Positions 51,513 to 63,675 of a stretch of DNA of 64,000 nt are shown piece by piece. Positions within the stretch are counted from its first letter, which is position 1. Every line of letters starts with the position of its first letter. Under the pieces are notes generated by a model, which ran no database searches, was not told where the DNA came from, and saw nothing but the letters and a program-made list of their open reading frames with translations. Source of the DNA: Cristatella mucedo (taxonomy: Eukaryota > Bryozoa > Phylactolaemata > Cristatellidae); assembly GCA_009760855.2 (NCBI GenBank), contig WPIO01000002.1, forward strand, positions 6,273,001-6,337,000, written 5' to 3'. The translations under genes were made by a program, and so were the position numbers.

Positions 51513-52558
51513 AGAATAAACGGCGAAACAATTTACTTCTGACGAAGATTTCTATTGCGAGGTATAAGTACCTGATTCGTGAGAGACACTTTGAAGTGAC
51601 CCAGGTGACGATAGCACCGTGACACGCTGTAGTGCGTTTTGTCTGCAGCATCAGTGATTGCACCTGCAGTTAGTCTTACGACGTAAATTTGGGACGCAAA
51701 TGTTGACGGCTTTTTCACTGCCTCTTCTCAAAGCAGAGGTACAGTGACTTTAAAGTATTCTGAGCTCATACACGGACAATAGTGAACGAGCCGAGTTTCT
51801 TCGCGGCATTATCCCACCGCTCTTGTTGAAGTTCTTAAACCTGATAGGACGTTACGTGGCTTCCGAGAGGTGCCATCAGTTATCGATTCGTGAAAGCACC
51901 ACATCAGTAAAACCTTCTAAAGCTTAGCAACGGTTGCACAGCAACGAAAAAGCAAGCGAAATGTCAGTCGCCGAAAAAATACACTGCTTCCCTATACTTT
52001 CCCGTGGATGTAGTTACAGTTAGCTGCGACTCAAGCAATAAAACTCGTTAGACTTACCCCTAGTGATACCCGAAAAATCTGCACGTTCATCTAACTGTCC
52101 ATTTACGGTGTGAAACGGACGTCAACATCATGACGGTTTCATCGAAGAGTTTCGCCATCGCATCAGTTACGTGACTTGAACTTGAGATTAATCAATACGG
52201 TGACGATGGTGACTGTGCATTGTTGTTTTGCAGAATTTGTCCAAAGCTTCGACTAAATATAGTTAAGGTAAGGCGATTTCGTACATCCTTTAAAGAGATA
52301 TAGAGATTATGGTTAGCCTTGGAATATCACCGCTTCTTCAAAGCCACCCCGAGCTAAATAAGATAGTAAAGCAACACGATGGAAAGCTACAGTAAACAGT
52401 GATTTTTGCAAAGCGGCTTTTTCCGAGAGCTCGGGTAAATCATCTTTAAGCTAAATCAACGTGGAGGGATCCGAGAAAATTAGAGCTGTCATTGTTTTCA
52501 TCTCCAAAGCAGCATACGTCTGAAGCTAGCTAAAGCTTATATAACGTCATTTAGCCTC
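51513..52558. repeat. M32, D' unit truncated and joined to class G end
   Basis: 1,046 bp. 'caacacgatggaa' at 52,384 joins 'agctacagtaaacag'. Mapped on M29 and M34, this removes about 585 bp of unit and changes class from D' to G, with one or two shared A residues at the joint. Confidence 0.9.
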
Positions 52559-54185
52559 AGAATAAATGGCGAAAAAATTACTTGTTAAGAACTTTTCTAG
52601 TGAGAGGTATAATTACCTAGTTTGTTAGCGAGTCTTTGGAGTGAGCCTGGCTACGATAGCCCCATGATTCTGAAGTGCGTTTTGTTGGATGCATAAGTGA
52701 TTGCACCTGCAGTTAGTCTTACGATGTAATATTAGGACGAAAATATTTTTACGGCTTTGTCACTGCCTCTCCTTAAGGTAGAGGTACAGTGACTTTAAAG
52801 TATTCTGAGCACATACACAGGCAACAGTGAACGTGCAATGTTTTTTCGCGGCATTATCATACCGCTCCCGTTGAAGTTCTTAAATCTGATAGGACGTTTG
52901 GTGGCTTCCGAGGGGTGCCGTCAGTTTTCGATTCATGAAAGCACCATATCATGGAAACCTGTTTAAGGTGAGCAACGGTTGCACAACAACGAAAACGAAA
53001 GCGAAACGAAAGTCGCCAAAAAAATGAACTGCTTACCTAGTCTTTCCTGTGGATTTACTTCGAGTTTGCTATGACTCGTGCGATAAAATTCGTAAGACTT
53101 ACCCCTGTTGATACCCGAAACATCAGTCTGTCGATCCAAGAGCCCATTTGTGATGTAAAACGCAAGCCAACATCATGACGGTGTCATCAAAGTGTTTCGC
53201 CATCGTATCGGTGACTTGTCTTGAACTTGAAATTAATCAATGAAGTGACGATGGTGACTGAGCCCTTTTGTTTTGCGGCATTTGTCCAAAGCTTCGAGAA
53301 AATTTTATTAAGGTGAGGCGATATCGTACACCTTTTTAGAGATACAGCGATTGTGGTTCGCTTTGTAAAACAGCCGCATCTTAGAAGCCACCTGAAGCTT
53401 AAAAAGATCGGAAAGCAACACAATGGAAGGCCTAATAATTATTCGCCGAAGTATATCTGGGATTGGGTAACGTAACCCAGATCGCACTTTCCATTTTATA
53501 ATAACTGTTGCGAGAAAATCCCCGAGACAGATGGCTGACTTTAGCCATCAGATCGGTGAATGAACATAAGGCTTTCTGGTGACGTCCGAAGGCAACAGAA
53601 AAAGGGTTTCTATCCCAACAATGTCGTGGTACCGAGGAAGCAAAGTGACTTGAAGTTGTCCTCAGGTGGTACAGAGGCAACAACGTGTGTGCCCTGCTTT
53701 TTCGCGGCATTATCCCACCGCATGAGGAAAAGTTCCGAAAGCCTAGGAGAGGTATTGCACTCCGGCATAGAACCGTGTGGTGATTTTTAGCCGTATCCAT
53801 GAACACCATCTCTTAAGCTATTCACGCCCAAACAACACCATGTAGCTAAAAAATATACAGAAGTACGAATTCCCCATATTTCCTCCTGCTTGCGAAAGTT
53901 ACCTGAAACTAAACGACGTTTTATGGTCAGGTTTGCGATACAAGTACAGCGACTTACCCTTACATGTACCCATAACATCAGTGATCTCATAAACGAACGT
54001 TAAAGATGTTAGGCGACATAAAACAGTGATTGTTCCAAAGCGGCATTTTCCGAGAGCTCGGGTAAATCATCTTTAAGCTAAATGAACGTGGAGGGATCCG
54101 AGAATATTAGAGCTGTCATTGTTTTCAGCTCCAAAGCAGCAAACGTCTGAAGCTAGCTAAAGCTTAAATAACGTCATTCAGCCTC
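52559..54185. repeat. M33, class F unit
   Basis: 1,627 bp, full-length reference for F: 'atggcgaaaaaattac', 'gttagcgagtctttgg', 'cgatgtaatattagg', 'caacagaaaaagggtttc'. Confidence 0.93.
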
Positions 54186-55816
54186 AGAATAAACGGCGAA
54201 AAAAATAAACTTGTTGGGAACTTTTCTAGTGCGAGGTAAAAGTAGCTGATTTGTGAGCAACACTTTGGAGTGACCCTGGCGACGATAGCCCCGTGACACT
54301 GAAGTGCGTTTTGTTGGATGCATAAGTGTTTGCACCTGCAGTTAGTCTTACGACGTAAGTTTGGGACGAAAATACTGACGGCTTTTTCAATGCCTCTTCT
54401 CAAGGCAGAGGTACAGTGACTTTAAAGTATTCTGAGCTCATTCACAGGCAACAGTGAACGTGCAGTGTTTTTACGCGGCATTATCCCACCGCTCCCGTTG
54501 AAGTTCTTTAACCCGAAAGCACATTTGGTGGCGTGCGAAGTGTTTCGTCAGTTTTCGATTCGTGAAAGCACCACTTCAGTGAAATCTTCTAATGCTTAGC
54601 AACGGTTGCACAGCAACAAAAAACCAAGCGAAAAGTCAGTCACCGAAAAAAATGAACCACTTCCGTAATCTTTCCTGTCGATGTAGTTAGAGTTGGCTGC
54701 GACCCGAGCAATAAAACTCGTATGACTTACCCCTAGTGATACCTGAAACATCTGCATGTCCATCCAACTGTCCATTTACGGTGTGAAACGGACGTCAACA
54801 TCATGATGGTTTCATCGATGTAATTCACCATCGCATCGGTGACGTGACTTGAACTTGAGATTAATCAATACAGTGGCGATGGTGACTGTGCCCTCTTGTT
54901 TTGCAGCATTTGCTCACAGCTTCGAGAAAATATTATTAAGGTGAGGCGGTTTCGAAAACCTTTTTTAGAGATATAGCGATTATGGTTCGCTGTGTGAAAC
55001 CACGGCATCTTCAACGCCACCTGAAGCCAAATAAGATAGTAAAGCAACACATTGGAAGGCCTAATAATTATTCGCCGAAGTATATCAGGGATTGGGTAAC
55101 TTAACCCAGATTGCACTTTCCATTTTACAATACCTGTTGCAAGCATTTCCCCGAGAGAGATGGCTGACTTTAGTTATCAGATCGGTGAATGAACATAAAG
55201 CTTTCTGGTGACGTCGGAAGGCAACAGAAGAAGTGCTTCTATCCCAACAATGTCATGGTATTGCAGCAGCAAAGTGACTTGAAGTTGTCTGTAGGTGGTA
55301 CAGAGGCAACAACGTGTGTGCCCTGCTTTTTCGCGGCATTATCCCACCGCATGAGGAAAAGTTCCGAAAGCCTAGGAGAGGTATCACACTCCGGTATAGA
55401 ACCGTGTGGTGATTTTTAGCCGTATCCATGAACACCATCTCTTAAGCTATTCACGCCCAATCAACACCATGTAGCTGAAAAATATACAGGAAATTACAAA
55501 TTCCCAAACGTCCTTCTGCTTAATGAAAGTTACCTGAATCTAACTGATGTTTTATGGTCAGATTTGCGATATCAGTACAGGGACTTACCCTTACATGTAC
55601 CCATAACATCAGTGATCTCATAAAAGAACGTTAAAGATGTTAAGCTACAGTAAACAGTGATTTTTGCAAAGCGGCTTTTTCCGAGAGCTCGGGTAAATCA
55701 TCTTTAAGCTAAATCAACGTGGAGGGATCCGAGAAAATTAGAGCTGTCATTGTTTTCATCTCCAAAGCAGCATACGTCTGAAGCTAGCTAAAGCTTATAT
55801 AACGTCATTTAGCCTC
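54186..55816. repeat. M34, class G unit
   Basis: 1,631 bp, full-length reference for G: 'ttgttgggaac', 'acgcggcattatccc', 'gatgtaattcaccatcg' and 'gactttagttatcag'. Confidence 0.93.
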
Positions 55817-57442
55817 AGAATAAATGGCGAAAAAATAACTTGTTAAGAACTTTTCTAGTGAGAGGTATAATTACCTAGTTTGTTAGCGAGTCTTTGGAGT
55901 GAGCCTGGCTACGATAGCCCCATGATTCTGAAGTGCGTTTTGTTGGATGCATAAGTGATTGCACCTGCAGTTAGTCTTACGATGTAATATTAGGACGAAA
56001 ATATTTTTACGGCTTTGTCACTGCCTCTCCTTAAGGTAGAGGTACAGTGACTTTAAAGTATTCTGAGCACATACACAGGCAACAGTGAACGTGCAATGTT
56101 TTTTCGCGGCATTATCATACCGCTCCCGTTGAAGTTCTTAAATCTGATATTACGTTTAGTGGCTTCCGAGGGGTGCCGTCAGTTTTCGATTCATGAAAGC
56201 GTCATATCATGGAAACCTGTTTAAGGTGAGCAACGGTTGCACAACAACGAAAACGAAAGCGAAACGAAAGTCGCCGAAAAAATGAACTGCTTACCTAGTC
56301 TTTCCTGTGGATTTACTTCGAGTTTGCTATGACTCGTGCGATAAAAGTCGTAAGACTTACCCCTGTTGATACCCGAAACATCAGTCTGTCGATCCAAGAG
56401 CCCATTTGTGATGTAAAACGCAAGCCAACATCATGACGGTGTCATCAAAGTGTTTCGCCATCGTATCGGTGACTTGTCTTGAACTTGAAATTAATCAATG
56501 AAGTGACGATGGTGACTGAGCCCTTTTGTTTTGCGGCATTTGTCCAAAGCTTCGAGAAAATTTTATTAAGGTGAGGCGATATCGTACACCTTTTTAGAGA
56601 TACAGCGATTGTGGTTCGCTTTGTAAAACAGCCGCATCTTAGAAGCCACCTGAAGCTTAAAAAGATCGGAAAGCAACACAATGGAAGGCCTAATAATTAT
56701 TCGCCGAAGTATATCAGGGATTGGGTAACGTAACCCAGATCGCACTTTCCATTTTATAATAACTGTTGCGAGAAAATCCCCGAGACAGATGGCTGACTTT
56801 AGCCATCAGATCGGTGAATGAACATAAGGCTTTCTGGTGACGTCCGAAGGCAACAGAAAAAGGGTTTCTATCCCAACAATGTCGTGGTACCGAGGAAGCA
56901 AAGTGACTTGAAGTTGTCCTCAGGTGGTACAGAGGCAACAACGTGTGTGCCCTGCTTTTTCGCGGCATTATCCCACCGCCTGAGGAAAAGTTCCGAAAGC
57001 CTAGGAGAGGTATCGAACTCCGGCATAGAACCGTGTGGTGATTTTTAGCCGTATCCACGACCACCATCTCTTGAGCTATTCACGCCCAAACAACACCATG
57101 CAGCTAAAAAATATACAGAAGTACGAATTCCCCAAATGTCCTCCTGCTTGCGATAGTTACCTGAAACTAAATGACGTTTTATGGTCAGGTTTGCGATACA
57201 AGTACAGCGACTTACCCTTACATGTACCCATAACATCAGTGATCTCATAAAAGAACGTTAAAGATGTTAAGCTACAGTAAACAGTAATCGTTTCAAACGG
57301 CATTTTCCGAGAGCTCGGGTAAATCATCTTTAAGCTAAATCAACGTGGAGGGATCCGAGAATATTAGAGCTGTCATTGTTTTCAGCTCCAAAGCAGCAAA
57401 CGTCTGAAGCTAGCTAAAGCTTAAATAACGTCATTCAGCCTC
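55817..57442. repeat. M35, class F unit
   Basis: 1,626 bp. It differs from M33 at 'ctgatattacgtttagtgg' (shared with M37). It also has private changes ('ccgcctgaggaaaag', 'ggtatcgaactccgg', 'cacgaccaccatctcttgag'). Confidence 0.93.
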
Positions 57443-59074
57443 AGAATAAACGGCGAAAAAAATAAACTTGTTGGGAACTTTTCTAGTGCGAGGTAAAAGT
57501 AGCTGATTTGTGAGCAACACTTTGGAGTGACCCTGGCGACGATAGCCCCGTGACACTGAAGTGCGTTTTGTTGGATGCATAAGTGTTTGCACCTGCAGTT
57601 AGTCTTACGACGTAAGTTTGGGACGAAAATACTGACGGCTTTTTCAATGCCTCTTCTCAAGGCAGAGGTACAGTGACTTTAAAGTATTCTGAGCTCATTC
57701 ACAGGCAACAGTGAACGTGCAGTGTTTTTACGCGGCATTATCCCACCGCTCCCGTTGAAGTTCTTTAACCCGAAAGCACATTTGGTGGCGTGCGAAGTGT
57801 TCCGTCAGTTTTCGATTCGTGAAAGCACCACTTCAGTGAAATCTTCTAATGCTTAGCAACGGTTGCACAGCAACGAAAAACCAAGCAAAAAGTCAGTCGC
57901 CGAAAAAAATGAACCACTTCCGTAATCTTTCCTGTCGATGTAGTTAGAGTTGGCTGCGACCCGAGCAATAAAACTCGTATGACTTACCCCTAGTGATACC
58001 TGAAACATCTGCATGTCCATCCAACTGTCCATTTACGGTGTGAAACGGACGTCAACATCATGATGGTTTCATCGATGTAATTCACCATCGCATCGGTGAC
58101 GTGACTTGAACTTGAGATTAATCAATACAGTGGCGATGGTGACTGTGCCCTCTTAGTTTTGCAGCATATGCTCAAAGCTTCGAGAAAATAATAATAAGGG
58201 AGGGCGGTTTCGAAAACCTTTTTTAGAGATATAGCGATTATGGTTCGCTGTGTGAAACCACGGCATCTTCAACGCCACCTGAAGCCAAATAAGATAGTAA
58301 AGCAACACATTGGAAGGCCTAATAATTATTCGCCGAAGTATATCAGGGATTGGGTAACGTAACCCAGATCGCACTTTCCATTTTATAATAACTGTTGCGA
58401 GAAAATCCCCGAGACAGATGGCTGACTTTAGCCATCAGATCGGTGAATGAACATAAGGCTTTCTGGTGACGTCCGAAGGCAACAGAAAAAGGGTTTCTAT
58501 CCCAACAATGTCGTGGTACCGAGGAAGCAAAGTGACTTGAAGTTGTCCTCAGGTGGTACAGAGGCAACAACGTGTGTGCCCTGCTTTTTCGCGGCATTAT
58601 CCCACCGCATGAGGAAAAGTTCCGAAAGCCTAGGAGAGGTATCACACTCCGGTATAGAACCGTGTGGTGATTTTTAGCCGTATCCATGACCACCATCTCT
58701 TAAGCTATTCACGCCCAAATAACACCATGCAGCTAAAAAATATACAGGAAATTACAAATTCCCAAACGTCCTTCTGCTTAATGAAAGTTACCTGAATCTA
58801 AATGACGTTTTATGGTCAGATTTGCGATACAAGTACAGCGACTTACCCTTACATGTACCCATAACATCAGTGATCTCATAAAAGAACGTTAAAGATGTTA
58901 AGCTACAGTAAACAGTGATTTTTGCAAAGCGGCTTTTTCCGAGAGCTCGGGTAAATCATCTTTAAGCTAAATCAACGTGGAGGGATCCGAGAAAATTAGA
59001 GCTGTCATTGTTTTCATCTCCAAAGCAGCATACGTCTGAAGCTAGCTAAAGCTTATATAACGTCATTTAGCCTC
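57443..59074. repeat. M36, class G unit with class F patch
   Basis: 1,632 bp. From about 58,358 to at least 58,550 (at most 58,640) it carries F variants ('gtaacccagatcgc', 'aacagaaaaagggtttc', 'ggtaccgagg'). G variants resume at 'tatcacactccggtatag'. Confidence 0.92.
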
Positions 59075-60702
59075 AGAATAAAAAAAAAAAAAAATTACTT
59101 GTTAAGAACTTTTCTAGTGAGAGGTATAATTACCTAGTTTGTTAGCGAGTCTTTGGAGTGAGCCTGGCTACGATAGCCCCATGATTCTGAAGTGCGTTTT
59201 GTTGGATGCATAAGTGATTGCACCTGCAGTTAGTCTTACGATGTAATATTAGGACGAAAATATTTTTACGGCTTTGTCACTGCCTCTCCTTAAGGTAGAG
59301 GTACAGTGACTTTAAAGTATTCTGAGCACATACACAGGCAACAGTGAACGTGCAATGTTTTTTCGCGGCATTATCATACCGCTCCCGTTGAAGTTCTTAA
59401 ATCTGATATTACGTTTAGTGGCTTCCGAGGGGTGCCGTCAGTTTTCGATTCATGAAAGCACCATATCATGGAAACCTGTTTAAGGTGAGCAACGGTTGCA
59501 CAACAACGAAAACGAAAGCGAAACGAAAGTCGCCGAAAAAATGAACTGCTTACCTAGTCTTTCCTGTGGATTTACTTCGAGTTTGCTATGACTCGTGCGA
59601 TAAAATTCGTAAGACTTACCCCTGTTGATACCCGAAACATCAGTCTGTCGATCCAAGAGCCCATTTGTGATGTAAAACGCAAGCCAACATCATGACGGTG
59701 TCATCAAAGTGTTTCGCCATCGTATCGGTGACTTGTCTTGAACTTGAAATTAATCAATGAAGTGACGATGGTGACTGAGCCCTTTTGTTTTGCGGCATTT
59801 GTCCAAAGCTTCGAGAAAATTTTATTAAGGTGAGGCGATATCGTACACCTTTTTAGAGATACAGCGATTGTGGTTCGCTTTGTAAAACCACCGCATCTTC
59901 AAAACCACCTGTAACCAAATAAGATAGTAAAGCAACACAATGGAAGGCCTAATAATTATTCGCCGAAGTATATCAGGGATTGGGTAACGTAACCCAGATC
60001 GCACTTTCCATTTTATAATAACTGTTGCGAGAAAATCCCCGAGACAGATGGCTGACTTTAGCCATCAGATCGGTGAATGAACATAAGGCTTTCTGGTGAC
60101 GTCCGAAGGCAACAGAAAAAGGGTTTCTATCCCAACAATGTCGTGGTACCGAGGAAGCAAAGTGACTTGAAGTTGTCCTCAGGTGGTACAGAGGCAACAA
60201 CGTGTGTGCCCTGCTTTTTCGCGGCATTATCCCACCGCATGAGGAAAAGTTCCGAAAGCCTAGGAGAGGTATTGCACTCCGGCATAGAACCGTGTGGTGA
60301 TTTTTAGCCGTATCCATGAACACCATCTCTTAAGCTATTCACGCCCAAATAACACCATGCAGCTAAAAAATATACAGAAGTACGAATTCCCCAAATGTCC
60401 TCCTGCTTGCGATAGTTACCTGAAACTAAATGACGTTTTATGGTCAGGTTTGCGATACAAGTACAGCGACTTACCCTTACATGTACCCATAACATCAGTG
60501 ATCTCATAAAAGAACGTTAAAGATGTTAGGCGACATAAAACAGTGATTGTTCCAAAGCGGCATTTTCCGAGAGCTCGGGTAAATCATCTTTAAGCTAAAT
60601 GAACGTGGAGGGATCCGAGAATATTAGAGCTGTCATTGTTTTCAGCTCCAAAGCAGCAAACGTCTGAAGCTAGCTAAAGCTTAAATAACGTCATTCAGCC
60701 TC
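59075..60702. repeat. M37, class F unit
   Basis: 1,628 bp. The first bases 'aaatggcgaaaaaa' are replaced by an A run (59,080-59,094). Otherwise close to M35. Confidence 0.92.
59080..59094. other. 15-A block replacing unit start
   Basis: It replaces 'aaatggcgaaaaaa', within one base of the same length, at the start of F unit M37. Confidence 0.8.
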
Positions 60703-62336
60703 AGAATAAACGGCGAAAAAAATAAACTTGTTGGGAACTTTTCTAGTGCGAGGTAAAAGTAGCTGATTTGTGAGCACACACTTTGGAGTGACCCTGGCGA
60801 CGATAGCCCCGTGACACTGAAGTGCGTTTTGTTGGATGCATAAGTGTTTGCACCTGCAGTTAGTCTTACGACGTAAGTTTGGGACGAAAATACTGACGGC
60901 TTTTTCAATGCCTCTTCTCAAGGCAGAGGTACAGTGACTTTAAAGTATTCTGAGCTCATTCACAGGCAACAGTGAACGTGCAGTGTTTTTACGCGGCATT
61001 ATCCCACCGCTCCCGTTGAAGTTCTTTAACCCGAAAGCACATTTGGTGGCGTGCGAAGTGTTTCGTCAGTTTTCGATTCGTGAAAGCACCACTTCAGTGA
61101 AATCTTCTAATGCTTAGCAACGGTTGCACAGCAACGAAAAACCAAGCGAAAAGTCAGTCGCCGAAAAAAATGAACCACTTCCGTAATCTTTCCTGTCGAT
61201 GTAGTTAGAGTTGGCTGCGACCCGAGCAATAAAACTCGTATGACTTACCCCTAGTGATACCTGAAACATCTGCATGTCCATCCAACTGTCCATTTACGGT
61301 GTGAAACGGACGTCAACATCATGATGGTTTCATCGATGTAATTCACCATCGCATCGGTGACGTGACTTGAACTTGAGATTAATCAATACAGTGGCGATGG
61401 TGACTGTGCCCTCTTGTTTTGCAGCATTTGCTCACAGCTTCGAGAAAATATTATTAAGGTGAGGCGGTTTCGAAAACCTTTTTTAGAGATATAGCGATTA
61501 TGGTTCGCTGTGTGAAACCACGGCATCTTCAACGCCACCTGAAGCCAAATAAGATAGTAAAGCAACACATTGGAAGGCCTAATAATTATTCGCCGAAGTA
61601 TATCAGGGATTGGGTAACTTAACCCAGATTGCACTTTCCATTTTACAATACCTGTTGCAAGCATTCCCCCCCGAGAGAGATGGCTGACTTTAGTTATCAG
61701 ATCGGTGAATGAACATAAAGCTTTCTGGTGACGTCGGAAGGCAACAGAAGAAGTGCTTCTATCCCAACAATGTCATGGTATTGCAGCAGCAAAGTGACTT
61801 GAAGTTGTCTGTAGGTGGTACAGAGGCAACAACGTGTGTGCCCTGCTTTTTCGCGGCATTATCCCACCGCATGAGGAAAAGTTCCGAAAGCCTAGGAGAG
61901 GTATCACACTCCGGTATAGAACCGTGTGGTGATTTTTAGCCGTATCCATGACCACCATCTCTTAAGCTATTCACGCCCAAATAACACCATGCAGCTAAAA
62001 AATATACAGGAAATTACAAATTCCCAAACGTCCTTCTGCTTAATGAAAGTTACCTGAATCTAAATGACGTTTTATGGTCAGATTTGCGATACAAGTACAG
62101 CGACTTACCCTTACATGTACCCATAACATCAGTGATCTCATAAAAGAACGTTAAATATGTTAAGGTTCAGAAAACTGTGATAGTTTTAAAGTGGAATTTT
62201 CCGAGAGCTCAGGCAAATCAACTTTAAGCTAAATATACGTGTTAGGATCCGAGAGAGTTAGAGCTGTCATTGTTTTCATCTCCAAAGCAGCATACGTCTG
62301 AAGCTAGCTAAAGCTTATATAACGTCATTTAGCCTC
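60703..62336. repeat. M38, class G unit with variant 3' end
   Basis: 1,634 bp. At 62,155-62,255 it has 'aaggttcagaaaactgtg' and 'gctaaatatacgtgttagg', variants otherwise seen only in M19. It then returns to G/F sequence. Confidence 0.9.
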
Positions 62337-63675
62337 AGAATAAATGGCGAAAAAATTACTTGTTAAGAACTTTTCTAGTGAGAGGTATAATTACCTAGTT
62401 TGTTAGCGAGTCTTTGGAGTGAGCCTGGCTACGATAGCCCCATGATTCTGAAGTGCGTTTTGACGGTTGCACAACAACGAAAACGAAAGCGAAACGAAAG
62501 TCGCCGAAAAAATGAACTGCTTACCTAGTCTTTCCTGTGGATTTACTTCGAGTTTGCTATGACTCGTGCGATAAAATTCGTAAGACTTACCCCTGTTGAT
62601 ACCTGAAGCATCAGCCTGTCGATCCAAGAGCTCATCTGTGGTTTAAAACGCAAGCCAACATCATGACGGTGTCATCGAAGTGTTTCGCCATCGTATCGGT
62701 GACTTGACTTGAACTTGAGATTAATCAATACGGTGACGATGGTGACTGCGCCCTGTGGTATTCCAGCGTTTGTTCAAAGCTTCGAGAAAATATTATGAAG
62801 GATAGGCGGTTTCGAACACCTTTTTTAGAGATTTAGCGATTATGGTTCGCTTTGTAAAACCACCACATCTTCAAAGCCACCTGAAGCCAAAAAAGATAGT
62901 AAAGAAACACAATGGAAGGCAAAATATTTATTCGCCGAAGTATATCAGGGATTGGGTAACGTAACCCAGATTGCACTTCCCATTTTACAATTACTGTTGT
63001 GTGAAAATTCTTGAGACAGATGTGGGACTTTAGCCATCAGATCGGTTAATGAACATTAGGCTTTCTGGTCGCGTGCGAAGGCAACAGAAGAAGCGTTTCT
63101 ATCCCAACAATATCATGGTACCGCAGAAGCAAAGTGACTTGAAGTTGTCCTCAGGTGGTACAGAGGCAACAACGTGTGTGCCCTGCTTTTTCGCGGCATT
63201 ATCCCACCGCATGAGGAAAAGTTCCGAAAGCCTAGGAGAGGTATTGCACTACGGTATAGAACAGTGTGGTGGTTTTCGGCTGTATCCCCGAGCACCATCT
63301 CTTAAGCTATTCACGCCCAAATAACACCTTGCAGCTAAAAAATAAACAGAAGTACAAATTCCCCAAACGTCCTCCTGCTTAGCAAAAGTTACCTGAATCA
63401 AAACCACGTTTTATGGTCCGGTTTGCGATACAAGTACAGCGACTTACACTTACACGTACCCAAAACATCAGTGATCTCGTAAAAGAACGTTAAAGATGTT
63501 AAGCCACAGAAAACAGTGATTGTTCCAAAGCGGCATTTTCTGAGCGCTCGGGTAAATCATCTTTAAGCTAAATGAACGTGGAGGGATCAGAGAGAGTTAG
63601 TGCTGTCATTGTTTTCAGCTCCAAAGCTGCATACGTCTGAAGCTAGCTGGAGCTTAAAAAACGTCATTCAGCCTC
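62337..63675. repeat. M39, class F start, 280 bp deletion, then another class
   Basis: 1,339 bp. 'gcgttttg' joins 'acggttgcacaacaacg' at 62,461-62,463; compared with M37, 280 bp are lost. From about 62,600 the sequence leaves F ('acctgaagcatcagcc', 'tattccagcgtttgttc', 'ggttttcggctgtatccccg'). Confidence 0.88.

Larger units (their letters stand above)
41397..52384. repeat. Fifth, rearranged HOR copy and derived units
   Basis: M26-M32. It starts as a normal A-B-C, then follows with D' (M29) and an odd unit (M30) whose 3' half is class B, then C and D' again. The expected E unit is absent. The arrangement is explained by duplication of a B(3')-C-D' block at 5,055 bp spacing, ending in a deletion junction at 52,384. 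Confidence 0.85.
49060..52384. repeat. 5,055-bp-spaced segmental duplication, copy 2
   Basis: Second copy of the B(3')-C-D' block. To its left, M30 differs from B ('ttttaaaataactg', 'aatccacgagac'); from about 49,080 it is B. It ends abruptly at 52,384, where the array passes to the F/G domain. Confidence 0.88.
52385..62150. repeat. F/G dimer HOR domain, right (period about 3,258 bp)
   Basis: M33-M38 alternate F-G-F-G-F-G. Equivalent unit starts are 3,257-3,260 bp apart (52,559, 55,817 and 59,075 for F; 54,186, 57,443 and 60,703 for G). Units of the same class are nearly identical, whereas F and G differ visibly, so the homogenised unit is the dimer. Confidence 0.93.

Noticed and set aside
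53560-53790. Recurrent 70-76 codon plus-strand frame beginning MNIRLSGDV
   Set aside because: Seen in many units but with free amino-acid change, frameshifts and loss in class C-to-E variants. This fits DNA homogenisation and not protein selection.
53432-53809. Longest open frame (125 codons, minus strand) and its many relatives at the same unit position
   Set aside because: It overlaps a 76-codon frame on the other strand, shows no recognisable domain, recurs only because the repeat recurs, and is shortened or shifted by small indels in sister units. It lacks any visible promoter, splice or poly(A) context of its own.
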